DNA of 64,000 bases from NCBI RefSeq assembly GCF_023712105.1, contig NZ_JAMLJI010000001.1, positions 62,001 to 126,000 of the forward strand, given 5' to 3'. The DNA comes from Larsenimonas suaedae (GTDB taxonomy: Bacteria; Pseudomonadota; Gammaproteobacteria; Pseudomonadales; Halomonadaceae). The stretch's first letter is position 1. Every line of letters begins with the position of its first letter. The notes under the pieces are model-generated. The model was not told the DNA's origin, did not search any database, and was given only the letters and a program-made list of their open reading frames with translations. A program made the translations under genes and the position numbers. Shown here one piece after another: positions 27,558-35,436 of this stretch.

Positions 27558-28835
27558 ATGTCTGTTGCACTCGATTCCTACTACGCAGATAGCGTGCGTG
27601 TGCCGTTCGAACCAACGCCTGCGTTTTCGGGCGAACTCGAGGTCGATGTCTGTGTGGTGGGCGGCGGCGTCAGTGGCTGTTCGACGGCGCTTCATCTGGC
27701 GCGTGCCGGCTTCCGCGTTGCGTTGATCGAGGCCTTTCGAATCGGTCATGGCGCCTCCGGGCGCAGCGGCGGTCAGATTCTTCCAGGCTTTGGTACGGAC
27801 ATGAGCGTGATCGAGGCGCAGGTCGGTCTTGAAGACGCGCGAACGCTCTGGGCGCTCAGCCGTGAGGCGCTTGCGCTGACCGAGTCCTTGATCGACACCC
27901 ACGCCATCGACTGTGATTATCGCCGCGGCTACGTGCACACCGCGTTGAAACCGCGTCACGAGCGTGCGCTCAAACAGTGGCAGGCAACGCTTGCCGGGCG
28001 TTATGGCTATGAGGGGCTTGAGTGGCTCGATAAGGCGTCGCTTCAAGAGCGGGTCGTGACCGAGGCGTATACCGGCGGTCTGTTCGAGCCGGAAGCGGGG
28101 CACCTGCATCCGCTCAACTATACGCTTGGCCTTGCGCGGGCGGCGAAGGCGGCCGGGGTTCAGGTGTTCGAACACGCTCCGGCCGAGCGAATCGAACGCG
28201 GTGAGCCTTGCCGTGTGCATACCCCTTCAGGCACTATCCGCGCCCAGCGTACGGTGCTGACCGTGAACGCCTATCATGTAGGGCTGGTGCCGGAAGTGGC
28301 CTCAAAGATCATGCCGGTTGCCAACTACATCATCGCGACCGAGCCCTTGAGCGAGGCGCAGGTGGCAAACGTTCTGCCGCAAAACGATGCGGTGTCCGAT
28401 GCCAATTTCGTGCTGGATTACTACCGACTCTCGGGCGACCGGCGTCTTCTTTATGGGGGGCAGGTCAGCTACGACGGACGTGAACCGAGGCAGTTGCTGC
28501 CCCGGATGCAGGCCAAGATGGCTGAGCTTTTTCCGGTGCTCAAGGGCGTTGCCATCGACTATCGGTGGGGCGGCGATGTGGCGATCACCCGAAACCGGGC
28601 ACCGCATTTCGGTGTGATCGACCAGACGCTTTATTTTGCCCACGGCTATTCCGGGCACGGCATGGCGTTGGCGGGGCTTGCCGGCAAGCTGCTGGCCGAG
28701 GCCATCGAGGGTCGCTCCGAGCGGTTCGAGGCGTTCGCGCGCCTGACCCATCGCGATTTTCCCGGTGGCCGCCGTTTGCGAACGCCGCTACTGGTGCTGG
28801 CAACGTCGTTTTACAAGCTGAAGGATCGACTGTAG
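27558..28835 (+). CDS. puuB: Gamma-glutamylputrescine oxidoreductase-like FAD enzyme (PuuB type)
   Basis: This 425-aa DAO-family flavoprotein has the FAD motif VVGGGVSGCSTALHLA (about residues 34-49), GASGRSGGQ near 72 and a C-terminal GYSGHGMALAG. The overall pattern (YYADS...EVDVCVVGGG, LLYGGQVSYDGREP) is the PuuB pattern. PuuB oxidises gamma-glutamylputrescine to the aldehyde. It opens the putrescine cluster and lies upstream of a puuA-like ligase. AAGGAGTGG is 11 bases before the ATG. A glycine or D-amino-acid oxidase of the same family is the alternative reading, but context supports PuuB. Confidence 0.86.
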   Translation: MSVALDSYYADSVRVPFEPTPAFSGELEVDVCVVGGGVSGCSTALHLARAGFRVALIEAFRIGHGASGRSGGQILPGFGTDMSVIEAQVGLEDARTLWALSREALALTESLIDTHAIDCDYRRGYVHTALKPRHERALKQWQATLAGRYGYEGLEWLDKASLQERVVTEAYTGGLFEPEAGHLHPLNYTLGLARAAKAAGVQVFEHAPAERIERGEPCRVHTPSGTIRAQRTVLTVNAYHVGLVPEVASKIMPVANYIIATEPLSEAQVANVLPQNDAVSDANFVLDYYRLSGDRRLLYGGQVSYDGREPRQLLPRMQAKMAELFPVLKGVAIDYRWGGDVAITRNRAPHFGVIDQTLYFAHGYSGHGMALAGLAGKLLAEAIEGRSERFEAFARLTHRDFPGGRRLRTPLLVLATSFYKLKDRL

Positions 28836-28891
28836 CGATTCGGTACGACGATGCCGGACGATCTGTTTTGAAACGAGGTATAACTGAGACA

Positions 28892-29980
28892 TTGGCCAAC
28901 GAATCAACCGCCCGAAAAGCGTCGTCCATCACGCTTGAAGGGGTCGAAAAATCCTTCAGTCGGGAGGCGATCGCGCTCGACGGGGTCGACCTGACCATCA
29001 AGGCCGGCGAGTTCTTTACGCTGCTCGGCCCCTCCGGCTGCGGCAAGACCACGCTTTTACGCATTCTGGCCGGGCTCGATACACCCAACGCCGGGGTGGT
29101 GTCGATCGGTGGGGTCGATGTGACCGCGGTGCCGCCGCACAAGCGAAGCGTCAATACGGTCTTTCAGTCCTACGCGCTTTTCCCCCACTTGAGCGTCGAG
29201 GACAACATCGGCTTCGGGCTCAAGATGCAGGGCGTCGACAAGGCCGAGCGCACCCGCCGGGTGCGGGAGATGGCCGAATTCATCAAGCTGAGCCCGCTGC
29301 TCTCCCGGCGCATTCACCAGCTTTCCGGCGGCCAGCGTCAGCGCATTGCGCTTGCCCGTGCACTGGTGTGCGAGCCGGATGTGCTCTTGCTTGACGAGCC
29401 ACTGTCGGCGCTGGACGCCGGGCTTCGTGGCCAGCTTCAGGTCGAGCTTCAACGCATTCAGCGGCGTCTTGGCATGACGTTCGTGTTCGTGACCCACGAT
29501 CAGCAGGAAGCGATGGTGATGTCCGATCGCATCGCGGTACTCAACGACGGCAAGATTCAGCAGCTCGATACGCCCAGAGCCGTGTTCGAGCGCCCGGCCA
29601 ATGCGTTCGTTGCCCGCTTCATGGGGCATTCGAACCTGCTCGAGATCAAGCGCCGCGGTGCCGACCGGCTCGACACCGCGATCGGGCCGCTTACGCTTCC
29701 GGCCGACGCCGAGCACATGAACGACGGCGATCTGGTGCTGATTCGCCCGGAAACCATCGAACTCGGTGACGATGCGCTCGGCCAGCCCAATCGATTCGAC
29801 GCCACTGTGGTCGAGAGTTTTTACCGCGGCAGCCACTTCGAATACCGGCTTCAGGTCGAGGATGTGGCGCTGACGGCGTTCAGCAGCAATCAGGGCCAGA
29901 AGCTCTTTGCAGCCGATGATCGCGTGCCGATCAGCATCTCGCCTTCGGATCTGATGACCGTACGCGGTGAGGGCGGCTGA
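28892..29980 (+). CDS. potA: Polyamine ABC transporter ATPase (PotA/PotG type)
   Basis: This 362-aa ATPase has Walker A GPSGCGKTT (about residues 45-53), the Q-loop VFQSYALFPH, signature LSGGQRQR, Walker B LLLDEPLSALD, and a C-terminal TOBE regulatory domain (about 280-355). Length agrees with PotA/PotG (378 and 377). The only sensible start is TTG at 28892; no ATG occurs before the conserved domain. GAGG is 13 bases upstream, so initiation may be weak. The permease gene follows after two bases. Confidence 0.9.
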   Translation: MANESTARKASSITLEGVEKSFSREAIALDGVDLTIKAGEFFTLLGPSGCGKTTLLRILAGLDTPNAGVVSIGGVDVTAVPPHKRSVNTVFQSYALFPHLSVEDNIGFGLKMQGVDKAERTRRVREMAEFIKLSPLLSRRIHQLSGGQRQRIALARALVCEPDVLLLDEPLSALDAGLRGQLQVELQRIQRRLGMTFVFVTHDQQEAMVMSDRIAVLNDGKIQQLDTPRAVFERPANAFVARFMGHSNLLEIKRRGADRLDTAIGPLTLPADAEHMNDGDLVLIRPETIELGDDALGQPNRFDATVVESFYRGSHFEYRLQVEDVALTAFSSNQGQKLFAADDRVPISISPSDLMTVRGEGG

Positions 29981-29982
29981 CG

Positions 29983-30903
29983 ATGAGCAAACGGCCCTTT
30001 GAGCGCTCGGTTCGCCAGCTCCGCTTTCGTGAAACGCGCCATCTTTTACTGACCACGCTGCCGGGCGCGTTCTGGATCGTGCTCTTTCTGGTGCTGCCGA
30101 GCCTTTATCTGGTGAGCATGGCGTTTCTGACCAATGGCACCTACGGCCAGCCAAGCCTGCCGTTGACCTTCGATGCCTTTCGCCAGCTGGCAGGCTTCGG
30201 GTTTCTGGGCTGGAGCCCGGGCAATCTTTACACGCTGCTGCGCTCTCTCTGGCAGACAGTGGTCGCGACCGCGCTGGTGGTCGTGATCGCCTATCCGATC
30301 GCCTATTACATCACCCTGTGTCGGCAATCCCTTCGGCCGATCATGCTGCTTCTGGTTGTCGTGCCGTCCTGGACCAATCAGGTCATCCGGGCCTTTGGGT
30401 GGATGAACCTGCTGGCACCGGATACGCCGCTTTCAAACCTTGCGCAGTCGCTTGGGCTGATTGCCCCGCACATGGGGCTCTTTCCGTCGAGTTTTGCCGT
30501 CACCCTTGGCCTGATCTATAACTTCCTGCCGTTTATGGTGCTGCCGCTGTACGCTGCGTTCGAGAAGCTCGACACCACCCTGGTCGAGGCCGCCCGCGAC
30601 CTCTACGCCTCGCCGCTCAAGGCGTTCTGGGTGGCGGTCTTCCCCCAGACGCTGCCTGGCCTTCTGGCCGGCATCGTGCTGGTGGCGGTACCGGCGTTCG
30701 GCATGTACGTGGTGCCGGAGCTTCTGGGCGGTGGGCGTTCACTGATGATCGGCAATCTGGTGGCCTCGCAGTTCGCCGGGGGCTCCAACTGGCCCTACGG
30801 GGCGGCGGCCTCGCTCCTGATGCTGGTGGCGACGCTTCTGGGAATATTTCTGCTGAGGCGGCTTGGCCGGCGCGCAGGTGGCGGTGAGGAGGTGGTCATA
30901 TGA
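29983..30903 (+). CDS. potB: Polyamine ABC permease (PotB/PotH type)
   Basis: This 306-aa inner-membrane permease has about six transmembrane segments. The coupling-loop EAA motif LVEAARDLYASPLKAFWVAVFPQT (cited from EAARDLYASP near residue 206) is characteristic of the polyamine and spermidine family. Its stop overlaps the next permease start by ATGA. It forms the channel with the following gene product. Confidence 0.92.
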   Translation: MSKRPFERSVRQLRFRETRHLLLTTLPGAFWIVLFLVLPSLYLVSMAFLTNGTYGQPSLPLTFDAFRQLAGFGFLGWSPGNLYTLLRSLWQTVVATALVVVIAYPIAYYITLCRQSLRPIMLLLVVVPSWTNQVIRAFGWMNLLAPDTPLSNLAQSLGLIAPHMGLFPSSFAVTLGLIYNFLPFMVLPLYAAFEKLDTTLVEAARDLYASPLKAFWVAVFPQTLPGLLAGIVLVAVPAFGMYVVPELLGGGRSLMIGNLVASQFAGGSNWPYGAAASLLMLVATLLGIFLLRRLGRRAGGGEEVVI

Positions 30904-31709
30904 CGTCGCCCTCACTGAAGCGCAGCCTGGCCTGTCTCTGGTGGGTATTGATGGCGTTTTTGTACCTGCCGCTTGCAGTGGTGGTGCTGTTTTCCTTCAA
31001 CTCGATCAATAGCTCGGCGCTGTTCGAGTCGTTTTCGCTGCGCTGGTACGAGCGGCTCTGGGGCAACGAGCAGATCATGGCCTCGCTCGGCCACAGCCTG
31101 GTGCTTGCGATCATCTCGTCGGTCACTGCGGTCGTTATCGGCACGTTGATGGGCTACGGGCTCTATCGCCACCGGGCGCGCCGGCTAGGTTGGCTGATCG
31201 TTTTGATCTATCTGCCGATCGTGATGCCGGACATCGTGTTCGGCATTTCGAACATGACCTTCTTCGTGCGGATAAGTAGCCTGACCGGCTGGCTGTCGCC
31301 GGGGCTTGGGACCATGGTGCTCTCGCATGTGACGTTTCAGATTCCCTTCGTGGCGCTGATCGTCTACTCACGCTTTGTGGGGCTTGATGCCACGCTGTTC
31401 GATGCCGCAAAAGATCTCTACGCGTCGCCGTTTGATCGGGCGCGCCATTTCATCGTGCCCTCGATCAAGCCGGCGCTGGTGTCGGCCTTTTTTCTGTCGT
31501 TCACGCTTTCGATCGACGATTTCGTGATCAGCTTCTTTACGGCAGGTCCTGAAAGCTCGACGCTTCCGATCTACATTTGGGGCGCGATTCGAAAAGGGGT
31601 GACGCCCGAGATCAACGCCATTGCGTCCTTGATGATTGCAGCGGTCGCGGTCGCGGCGGTCATCAGCCTTGCCTTCACGCGCTCAAAAGGTTCAGACGCC
31701 TCCAGGTGA
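30900..31709 (+). CDS. potC: Polyamine ABC permease (PotC/PotI type)
   Basis: This 269-aa permease (PotC is 264 aa, PotI 281) has about six transmembrane segments. The N-terminal motif VLFSFNSINSS and the coupling loop DAAKDLYASPFDRA, followed by SIDDFVISFF, are strong family marks. It is coupled by four bases to the preceding permease gene and followed by the first binding-protein gene. Confidence 0.93.
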   Translation: MTSPSLKRSLACLWWVLMAFLYLPLAVVVLFSFNSINSSALFESFSLRWYERLWGNEQIMASLGHSLVLAIISSVTAVVIGTLMGYGLYRHRARRLGWLIVLIYLPIVMPDIVFGISNMTFFVRISSLTGWLSPGLGTMVLSHVTFQIPFVALIVYSRFVGLDATLFDAAKDLYASPFDRARHFIVPSIKPALVSAFFLSFTLSIDDFVISFFTAGPESSTLPIYIWGAIRKGVTPEINAIASLMIAAVAVAAVISLAFTRSKGSDASR

Positions 31710-31755
31710 GGCCCTCAACATAACAATCACAGTATTCGATACAGGGAGCATTTCG

Positions 31756-32820
31756 ATGAACCGACGCATGTCCTGGCCCGCGTTTCTCGCCGGCGGACTC
31801 TTGTTTTGCGGCTCCGCCTTCGGGGCGACGCAGAAGCTTTATCTGTTCAACTGGACCGAGTACATGGACCCGGACATCATCAAGGCGTTCGAGTCGAAGT
31901 ACGACGTTGATGTGGTCGAAAGTCATTTTGGCTCGCTTGCCGAAATGTACGCCAAGCTTCAGGCCGGGGGCGACGCCCAGTACGACGTTATCGTGCCCTC
32001 GAACTACTTCGTGCCGCGCCTGATCAAGGCCGGGCTCGTGCAGCCGCTCGAGCTCGACAAGGTTCCGAACATGGCCAACGTGATGGACAAGTTCCAGCAC
32101 CCAAGCTATGACCCGGGGCAGGCGTACTCTGCGCCGTATCAGTGGGGCACGACCGGCATCGTCTACAACACCAAGGCCTACCCCGATGCACCGGCAAGCT
32201 GGTCGTTGATCTTCGATCCCGAGCAGACGGGCGGTCAGCCGTTTTCGATGATGACCGACGGTCAGGTCATGATCGGTGCGGCGTGCGCCTATCTCGGCAA
32301 GGGCTATCAGTGCACCGACCGCAAGAGCTGGGCCGAGGCCGCCAAGCTGCTTTTAAAGACCAAGCATCGCGATAACTTTACAGGCTTTGTCGATGGCACG
32401 CCGGCGCTTCCGCAGATGGCCCGCGGCGTGACTCAGGCTGCGCTGACCTTCAACGGCGATTATCTGCTCGACAAGGCCGAAAACCCCGATGGGTTCAAGT
32501 ACCTCGAGTACGTACTGCCGGAGGAAGGCAGTGAGCTTTGGGTCGATGTCATGATGATTCCCAAGCGCGCGCCGCACCCGGAGCTTGCCAACGCGTTCAT
32601 CAATTTCATTCTGGACGCGAAGGTCGGGGCGCAGCTTTCGAACTACAACTACTATTCGACGCCGAACAAGGCCGCTGTGCCACACCTGGACCCCGAGCTT
32701 CAGGTGCCGCCGGCGATGCCGACCGACGAGCAGATGGCGAAGCTTTATTTCACACCGAGCCTGGACGGCGAGGCGCTTCAAACCTTCCAGCAGATCTGGA
32801 GCGAAGTGCAGTCGCGTTGA
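31756..32820 (+). CDS. potD: Periplasmic polyamine-binding protein 1 (PotD/PotF type)
   Basis: This 354-aa secreted binding protein has a signal peptide (residues 1-25, ending SAFGA), then KLYLFNWTEYMDPD, the conserved start of PotD/PotF proteins. PYQWGTTGI and a GDY motif (NGDYLL) lie in the ligand-binding halves. Two Cys in ACAYLGKGYQC may form a disulfide. The ATG at 31756 follows AGGGAG seven bases upstream; longer frames extend back into the permease gene. A terminator follows, so it ends the first part of the cluster. Putrescine is the likeliest ligand from context. Confidence 0.88.
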   Translation: MNRRMSWPAFLAGGLLFCGSAFGATQKLYLFNWTEYMDPDIIKAFESKYDVDVVESHFGSLAEMYAKLQAGGDAQYDVIVPSNYFVPRLIKAGLVQPLELDKVPNMANVMDKFQHPSYDPGQAYSAPYQWGTTGIVYNTKAYPDAPASWSLIFDPEQTGGQPFSMMTDGQVMIGAACAYLGKGYQCTDRKSWAEAAKLLLKTKHRDNFTGFVDGTPALPQMARGVTQAALTFNGDYLLDKAENPDGFKYLEYVLPEEGSELWVDVMMIPKRAPHPELANAFINFILDAKVGAQLSNYNYYSTPNKAAVPHLDPELQVPPAMPTDEQMAKLYFTPSLDGEALQTFQQIWSEVQSR

Positions 32821-32829
32821 GTCGTCGAA

Positions 32830-32853
32830 GGGGCCGTTTGGCCCCGTTTTTTT
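32830..32853 (+). terminator. Terminator between the transporter and the puuA-like gene
   Basis: GGGGCC, loop GTTT, GGCCCC, then G and seven T residues start 10 bases after the binding-protein stop. It would lower puuA transcription from upstream unless read through. Confidence 0.85.
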
Positions 32854-32871
32854 GGTCGGATGGGCGGGGTT

Positions 32872-34239
32872 ATGACGTTAAAACACACCACTGATTTGAA
32901 GGCCTGGTTCGAGCAGCACGGCATTACCGAAGTGGAATGCCTGGTCAGTGACATGACCGGTGTACTCAAGGGCAAGATCATGCCTGCGGGCAAATACCTG
33001 AATGCCGGGCGCCCGAGGCTTCCGGATTCGATTTTCATCCAGACCGTGACCGGCGGCTACCCGGACGACGACGCACTCAGGTTCTGGAACCCGGCCGAGC
33101 TCGACATGCAGCTGGTCGCAGACCCATCTGCGGTCTATCTGGTGCCGTGGGCAGCCGACCCCGTCGCCCAGATCATTCACGACTGTTACTACCTCGATGG
33201 CTCGCCGGTGGAGATCGCGCCGCGTTACGTGTTAAAGCGCGTGCTCGAGCTTTATGAGGCCAAGGGCTGGAAGCCCGTCGTGGCGCCCGAGGTCGAGTTC
33301 TATCTGGTCAAGAGCAATACCGACGCCGATTATCCTCTGGAGCCGCCGATCGGGCGCTCCGGGCGCCAGGAAAGCGGGCGTCAGTCCTACAGCATCGATG
33401 CAGTCAATGAGTTCGACCCGCTGTTCGAGGACATGTACGACTTCTGTGAGGCCGAAGGGCTCGACATCGACACCCTGATTCATGAGGAAGGCGCCGGGCA
33501 GATGGAAGTCAACTTCCAGCACGGCGACCCGTTGATGCTTGCCGATCAGGTGGTGATCTTCAAGCGCACCCTGCGAGAGACCGCGCTGCGCCACGGCATG
33601 TACGCAACCTTCATGGCCAAGCCCATGGCCAACGAGCCGGGCAGCGCGCTGCATCTGCACCAAAGCCTTTGGGACTTGAGTGGCACGCGCAACCTGTTTG
33701 CCGATGACACGGGAGAGCCGAGTGCGCTGTTTCTGAACCACGTGGCGGGGCTTCAGCGCTATCTGCCCGAGGCGCTGCCGCTTGTTGCCCCCAATATCAA
33801 CTCCTACCGCCGGTTCATGCCCAGCGGCTTCAGTGGCTCGGCGCCGACCAACGTCGAGTGGGGATTTGACAACCGTACCGCGGGCCTTCGGGTGCCGGTC
33901 GGCTCGGCTCAGAGCATGCGGGTCGAAAACCGCTTGCCCGGCGCCGACGCCAATCCGTATCTGGCGATGGCGGTATCTCTGGCCTGCGGGTATCTGGGCA
34001 TGGTCGAAAAACTCGAGCCGCGTGCGCCCTTGAGCGGGTCGGCGCTCGACAGCGAAAGCTCGGTGCTGCCCAACGATGTAGGCCCGGCGCTCGAGCGTCT
34101 GGAGCGCAGCAGTGAGCTGACCGAGGTGCTGGGCGAGCGCTTCATGAAAAACTATCTTGCGGTGAAGCGGGCCGAGCATCAGGCCTACTACCGAGTGATC
34201 AGTTCCTGGGAGCGCGAGCATTTGCTGCTTCGAGTGTGA
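32872..34239 (+). CDS. puuA: Gamma-glutamylputrescine synthetase-like ligase (PuuA type)
   Basis: This 455-aa glutamine-synthetase-family enzyme would join glutamate to putrescine using ATP, the first step of the gamma-glutamyl pathway whose second step is PuuB. Family motifs include EVEFYLVKSN, GAGQMEVNF, a substrate-binding region ALHLHQSLWD and NSYRRFMPSGFSGSAPTN near residue 305. N-terminal LVSDMTGVLKGKI is typical of PuuA rather than GlnA. ATG at 32872 follows a GGCGGGG stretch; an ATG four codons earlier sits right after the terminator. It could also be another amine gamma-glutamyl ligase. Confidence 0.87.
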   Translation: MTLKHTTDLKAWFEQHGITEVECLVSDMTGVLKGKIMPAGKYLNAGRPRLPDSIFIQTVTGGYPDDDALRFWNPAELDMQLVADPSAVYLVPWAADPVAQIIHDCYYLDGSPVEIAPRYVLKRVLELYEAKGWKPVVAPEVEFYLVKSNTDADYPLEPPIGRSGRQESGRQSYSIDAVNEFDPLFEDMYDFCEAEGLDIDTLIHEEGAGQMEVNFQHGDPLMLADQVVIFKRTLRETALRHGMYATFMAKPMANEPGSALHLHQSLWDLSGTRNLFADDTGEPSALFLNHVAGLQRYLPEALPLVAPNINSYRRFMPSGFSGSAPTNVEWGFDNRTAGLRVPVGSAQSMRVENRLPGADANPYLAMAVSLACGYLGMVEKLEPRAPLSGSALDSESSVLPNDVGPALERLERSSELTEVLGERFMKNYLAVKRAEHQAYYRVISSWEREHLLLRV

Positions 34240-34345
34240 TCCGTGAGCGCGTCGAGCGGGCCCGGACCCCACTGCGACCACAACAATTTTCACGTTAACC
34301 ACCAAAGCGACAACAACGAAAACGAAAACAACCACAAGGAACACG
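34240..34345 (+). other. A/C-rich leader upstream of the second binding protein
   Basis: From about 34276 to 34340 the plus strand is almost free of T and built from AAC/AAA/ACC words, an abrupt change from the GC-rich neighbours. The run includes AACGAAAACGAAAACAACC. Such unstructured leaders often help ribosome entry; the AAGGA site follows it. Confidence 0.4.
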
Positions 34346-35413
34346 ATGGTGATATCTCGATTCAAGGGTGTATTCATGTGCGCGGCACTGGCGATTTCCG
34401 TGCCGTCGATGGCCGCACCCAAGACACTGACCTTGTTCAACTGGACGGATTACCTGCCGCCGACGGTGCTCGATGAATTCGAGCAGCGCTTCGATGCGCG
34501 TGTCGTCCAGAATTACTATAACTCCAACGCCGAAATGTTTGCCAAACTGCAGGCTGGCGGCGACCGCCAGTACGACGTGGTGTTTCCATCCGGCTATTTT
34601 GTGGACCGGCTGAAGCAGGCCGACCTGGTTCAGCCCCTCGACGCTTCGAAACTACCGAACCGCACGCACCTGCTCGAGGAGTTCAAGGACCCAAGCTACG
34701 ACCCGAGCGGACGCTACAGCATGCCGTATCAATGGGGCGTGACCGGTATTGCCTACGACGCCAGTGCGCTGCCCGAATTGCCGCACAGCTGGGGGGCGCT
34801 CTTTGATGCCGATGCCAACCCGGACCGACCGTTCGGCCTTCTAAAGGGCGACGGCCAGTTCACTCTCTCCTCGGCGTGCGCCTATCTGGGCAACGGCTTC
34901 GATTGTCCGGCGCGTCAGGCGTGGATCGATGCGGCTAAAGTGGTCCAGCCCACCATGAAACGGCCCAACTACGTCGGGTTTGTCGATGCGCTTGCCGCGC
35001 TCGATCAGCTGAGCCGTGGTGTAATCGATGTGGGCGTGGTCTATAACGGCGATTATGCCCGCAAAAAGGCCGAATCCCCCGAGGCGTTCAAGAACATCGC
35101 GTTTTTTGTGCCCAGCGAGGGCAGCCAGCGCTGGGTAGATACGATGGTCATCCCGAAGCACGCACCCAACCCGGAATTGGCTCATCAGTTCATCAATTTT
35201 TTAAGTGAACCGGGCGTTGCTGCCCAGATCTCCAACTGGACGTTTTACTCCTCCCCGAACAAGGATGCGCTCGACGCCCTCAAGCCGATTCTTCGCTCGG
35301 CGCCGGTGATGCCGGACGCGGCCGTGCGTGAGCGGCTCAAGTACACGGCCTCGCTTGACGCCGAGACCCTTCAGTTCGTACAGCAGCTCTGGACCGAGCT
35401 TCGCGCGCGCTGA
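34346..35413 (+). CDS. Periplasmic polyamine-binding protein 2 (PotD/PotF type)
   Basis: This 355-aa paralogue of the upstream binding protein has a signal peptide (residues 1-23, ending SMAA), then LTLFNWTDYLPP, PYQWGVTGI and VVYNGDYAR. It shares ACAYLGNGFDC and WVDTMVIPKHAPNPELAHQFINF (cited in parts) with protein 1, so the two arose by duplication. Sequence divergence suggests a different polyamine or affinity, sharing one permease. An AAGGA site precedes the ATG. Its stop codon is only 19 bases from that of crtY on the opposite strand. Confidence 0.87.
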   Translation: MVISRFKGVFMCAALAISVPSMAAPKTLTLFNWTDYLPPTVLDEFEQRFDARVVQNYYNSNAEMFAKLQAGGDRQYDVVFPSGYFVDRLKQADLVQPLDASKLPNRTHLLEEFKDPSYDPSGRYSMPYQWGVTGIAYDASALPELPHSWGALFDADANPDRPFGLLKGDGQFTLSSACAYLGNGFDCPARQAWIDAAKVVQPTMKRPNYVGFVDALAALDQLSRGVIDVGVVYNGDYARKKAESPEAFKNIAFFVPSEGSQRWVDTMVIPKHAPNPELAHQFINFLSEPGVAAQISNWTFYSSPNKDALDALKPILRSAPVMPDAAVRERLKYTASLDAETLQFVQQLWTELRAR

Positions 35414-35436
35414 GCCAAATGCGTACTGACGCTCAG
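35410..35436. repeat. Inverted repeat spanning both convergent stop codons
   Basis: CTGAGC (35410-35415) and GCTCAG (35431-35436) contain the TGA stops of the binding protein and of crtY. A 15-base loop separates them, and there is no T tract, so termination here is uncertain on both strands. Confidence 0.5.

Noticed and set aside
34240-34345. Search for a -24/-12 promoter before the second binding protein
   Set aside because: No GG-N10-GC pattern with the flanking bases is present in the puu/pot gaps I read, so sigma-54 control is supported only at rpoN.
33232-34440. 402-codon minus-strand frame opposite puuA
   Set aside because: Antisense shadow; the start of the translated protein runs through the A/C-rich leader, giving a Val-rich low-complexity run.
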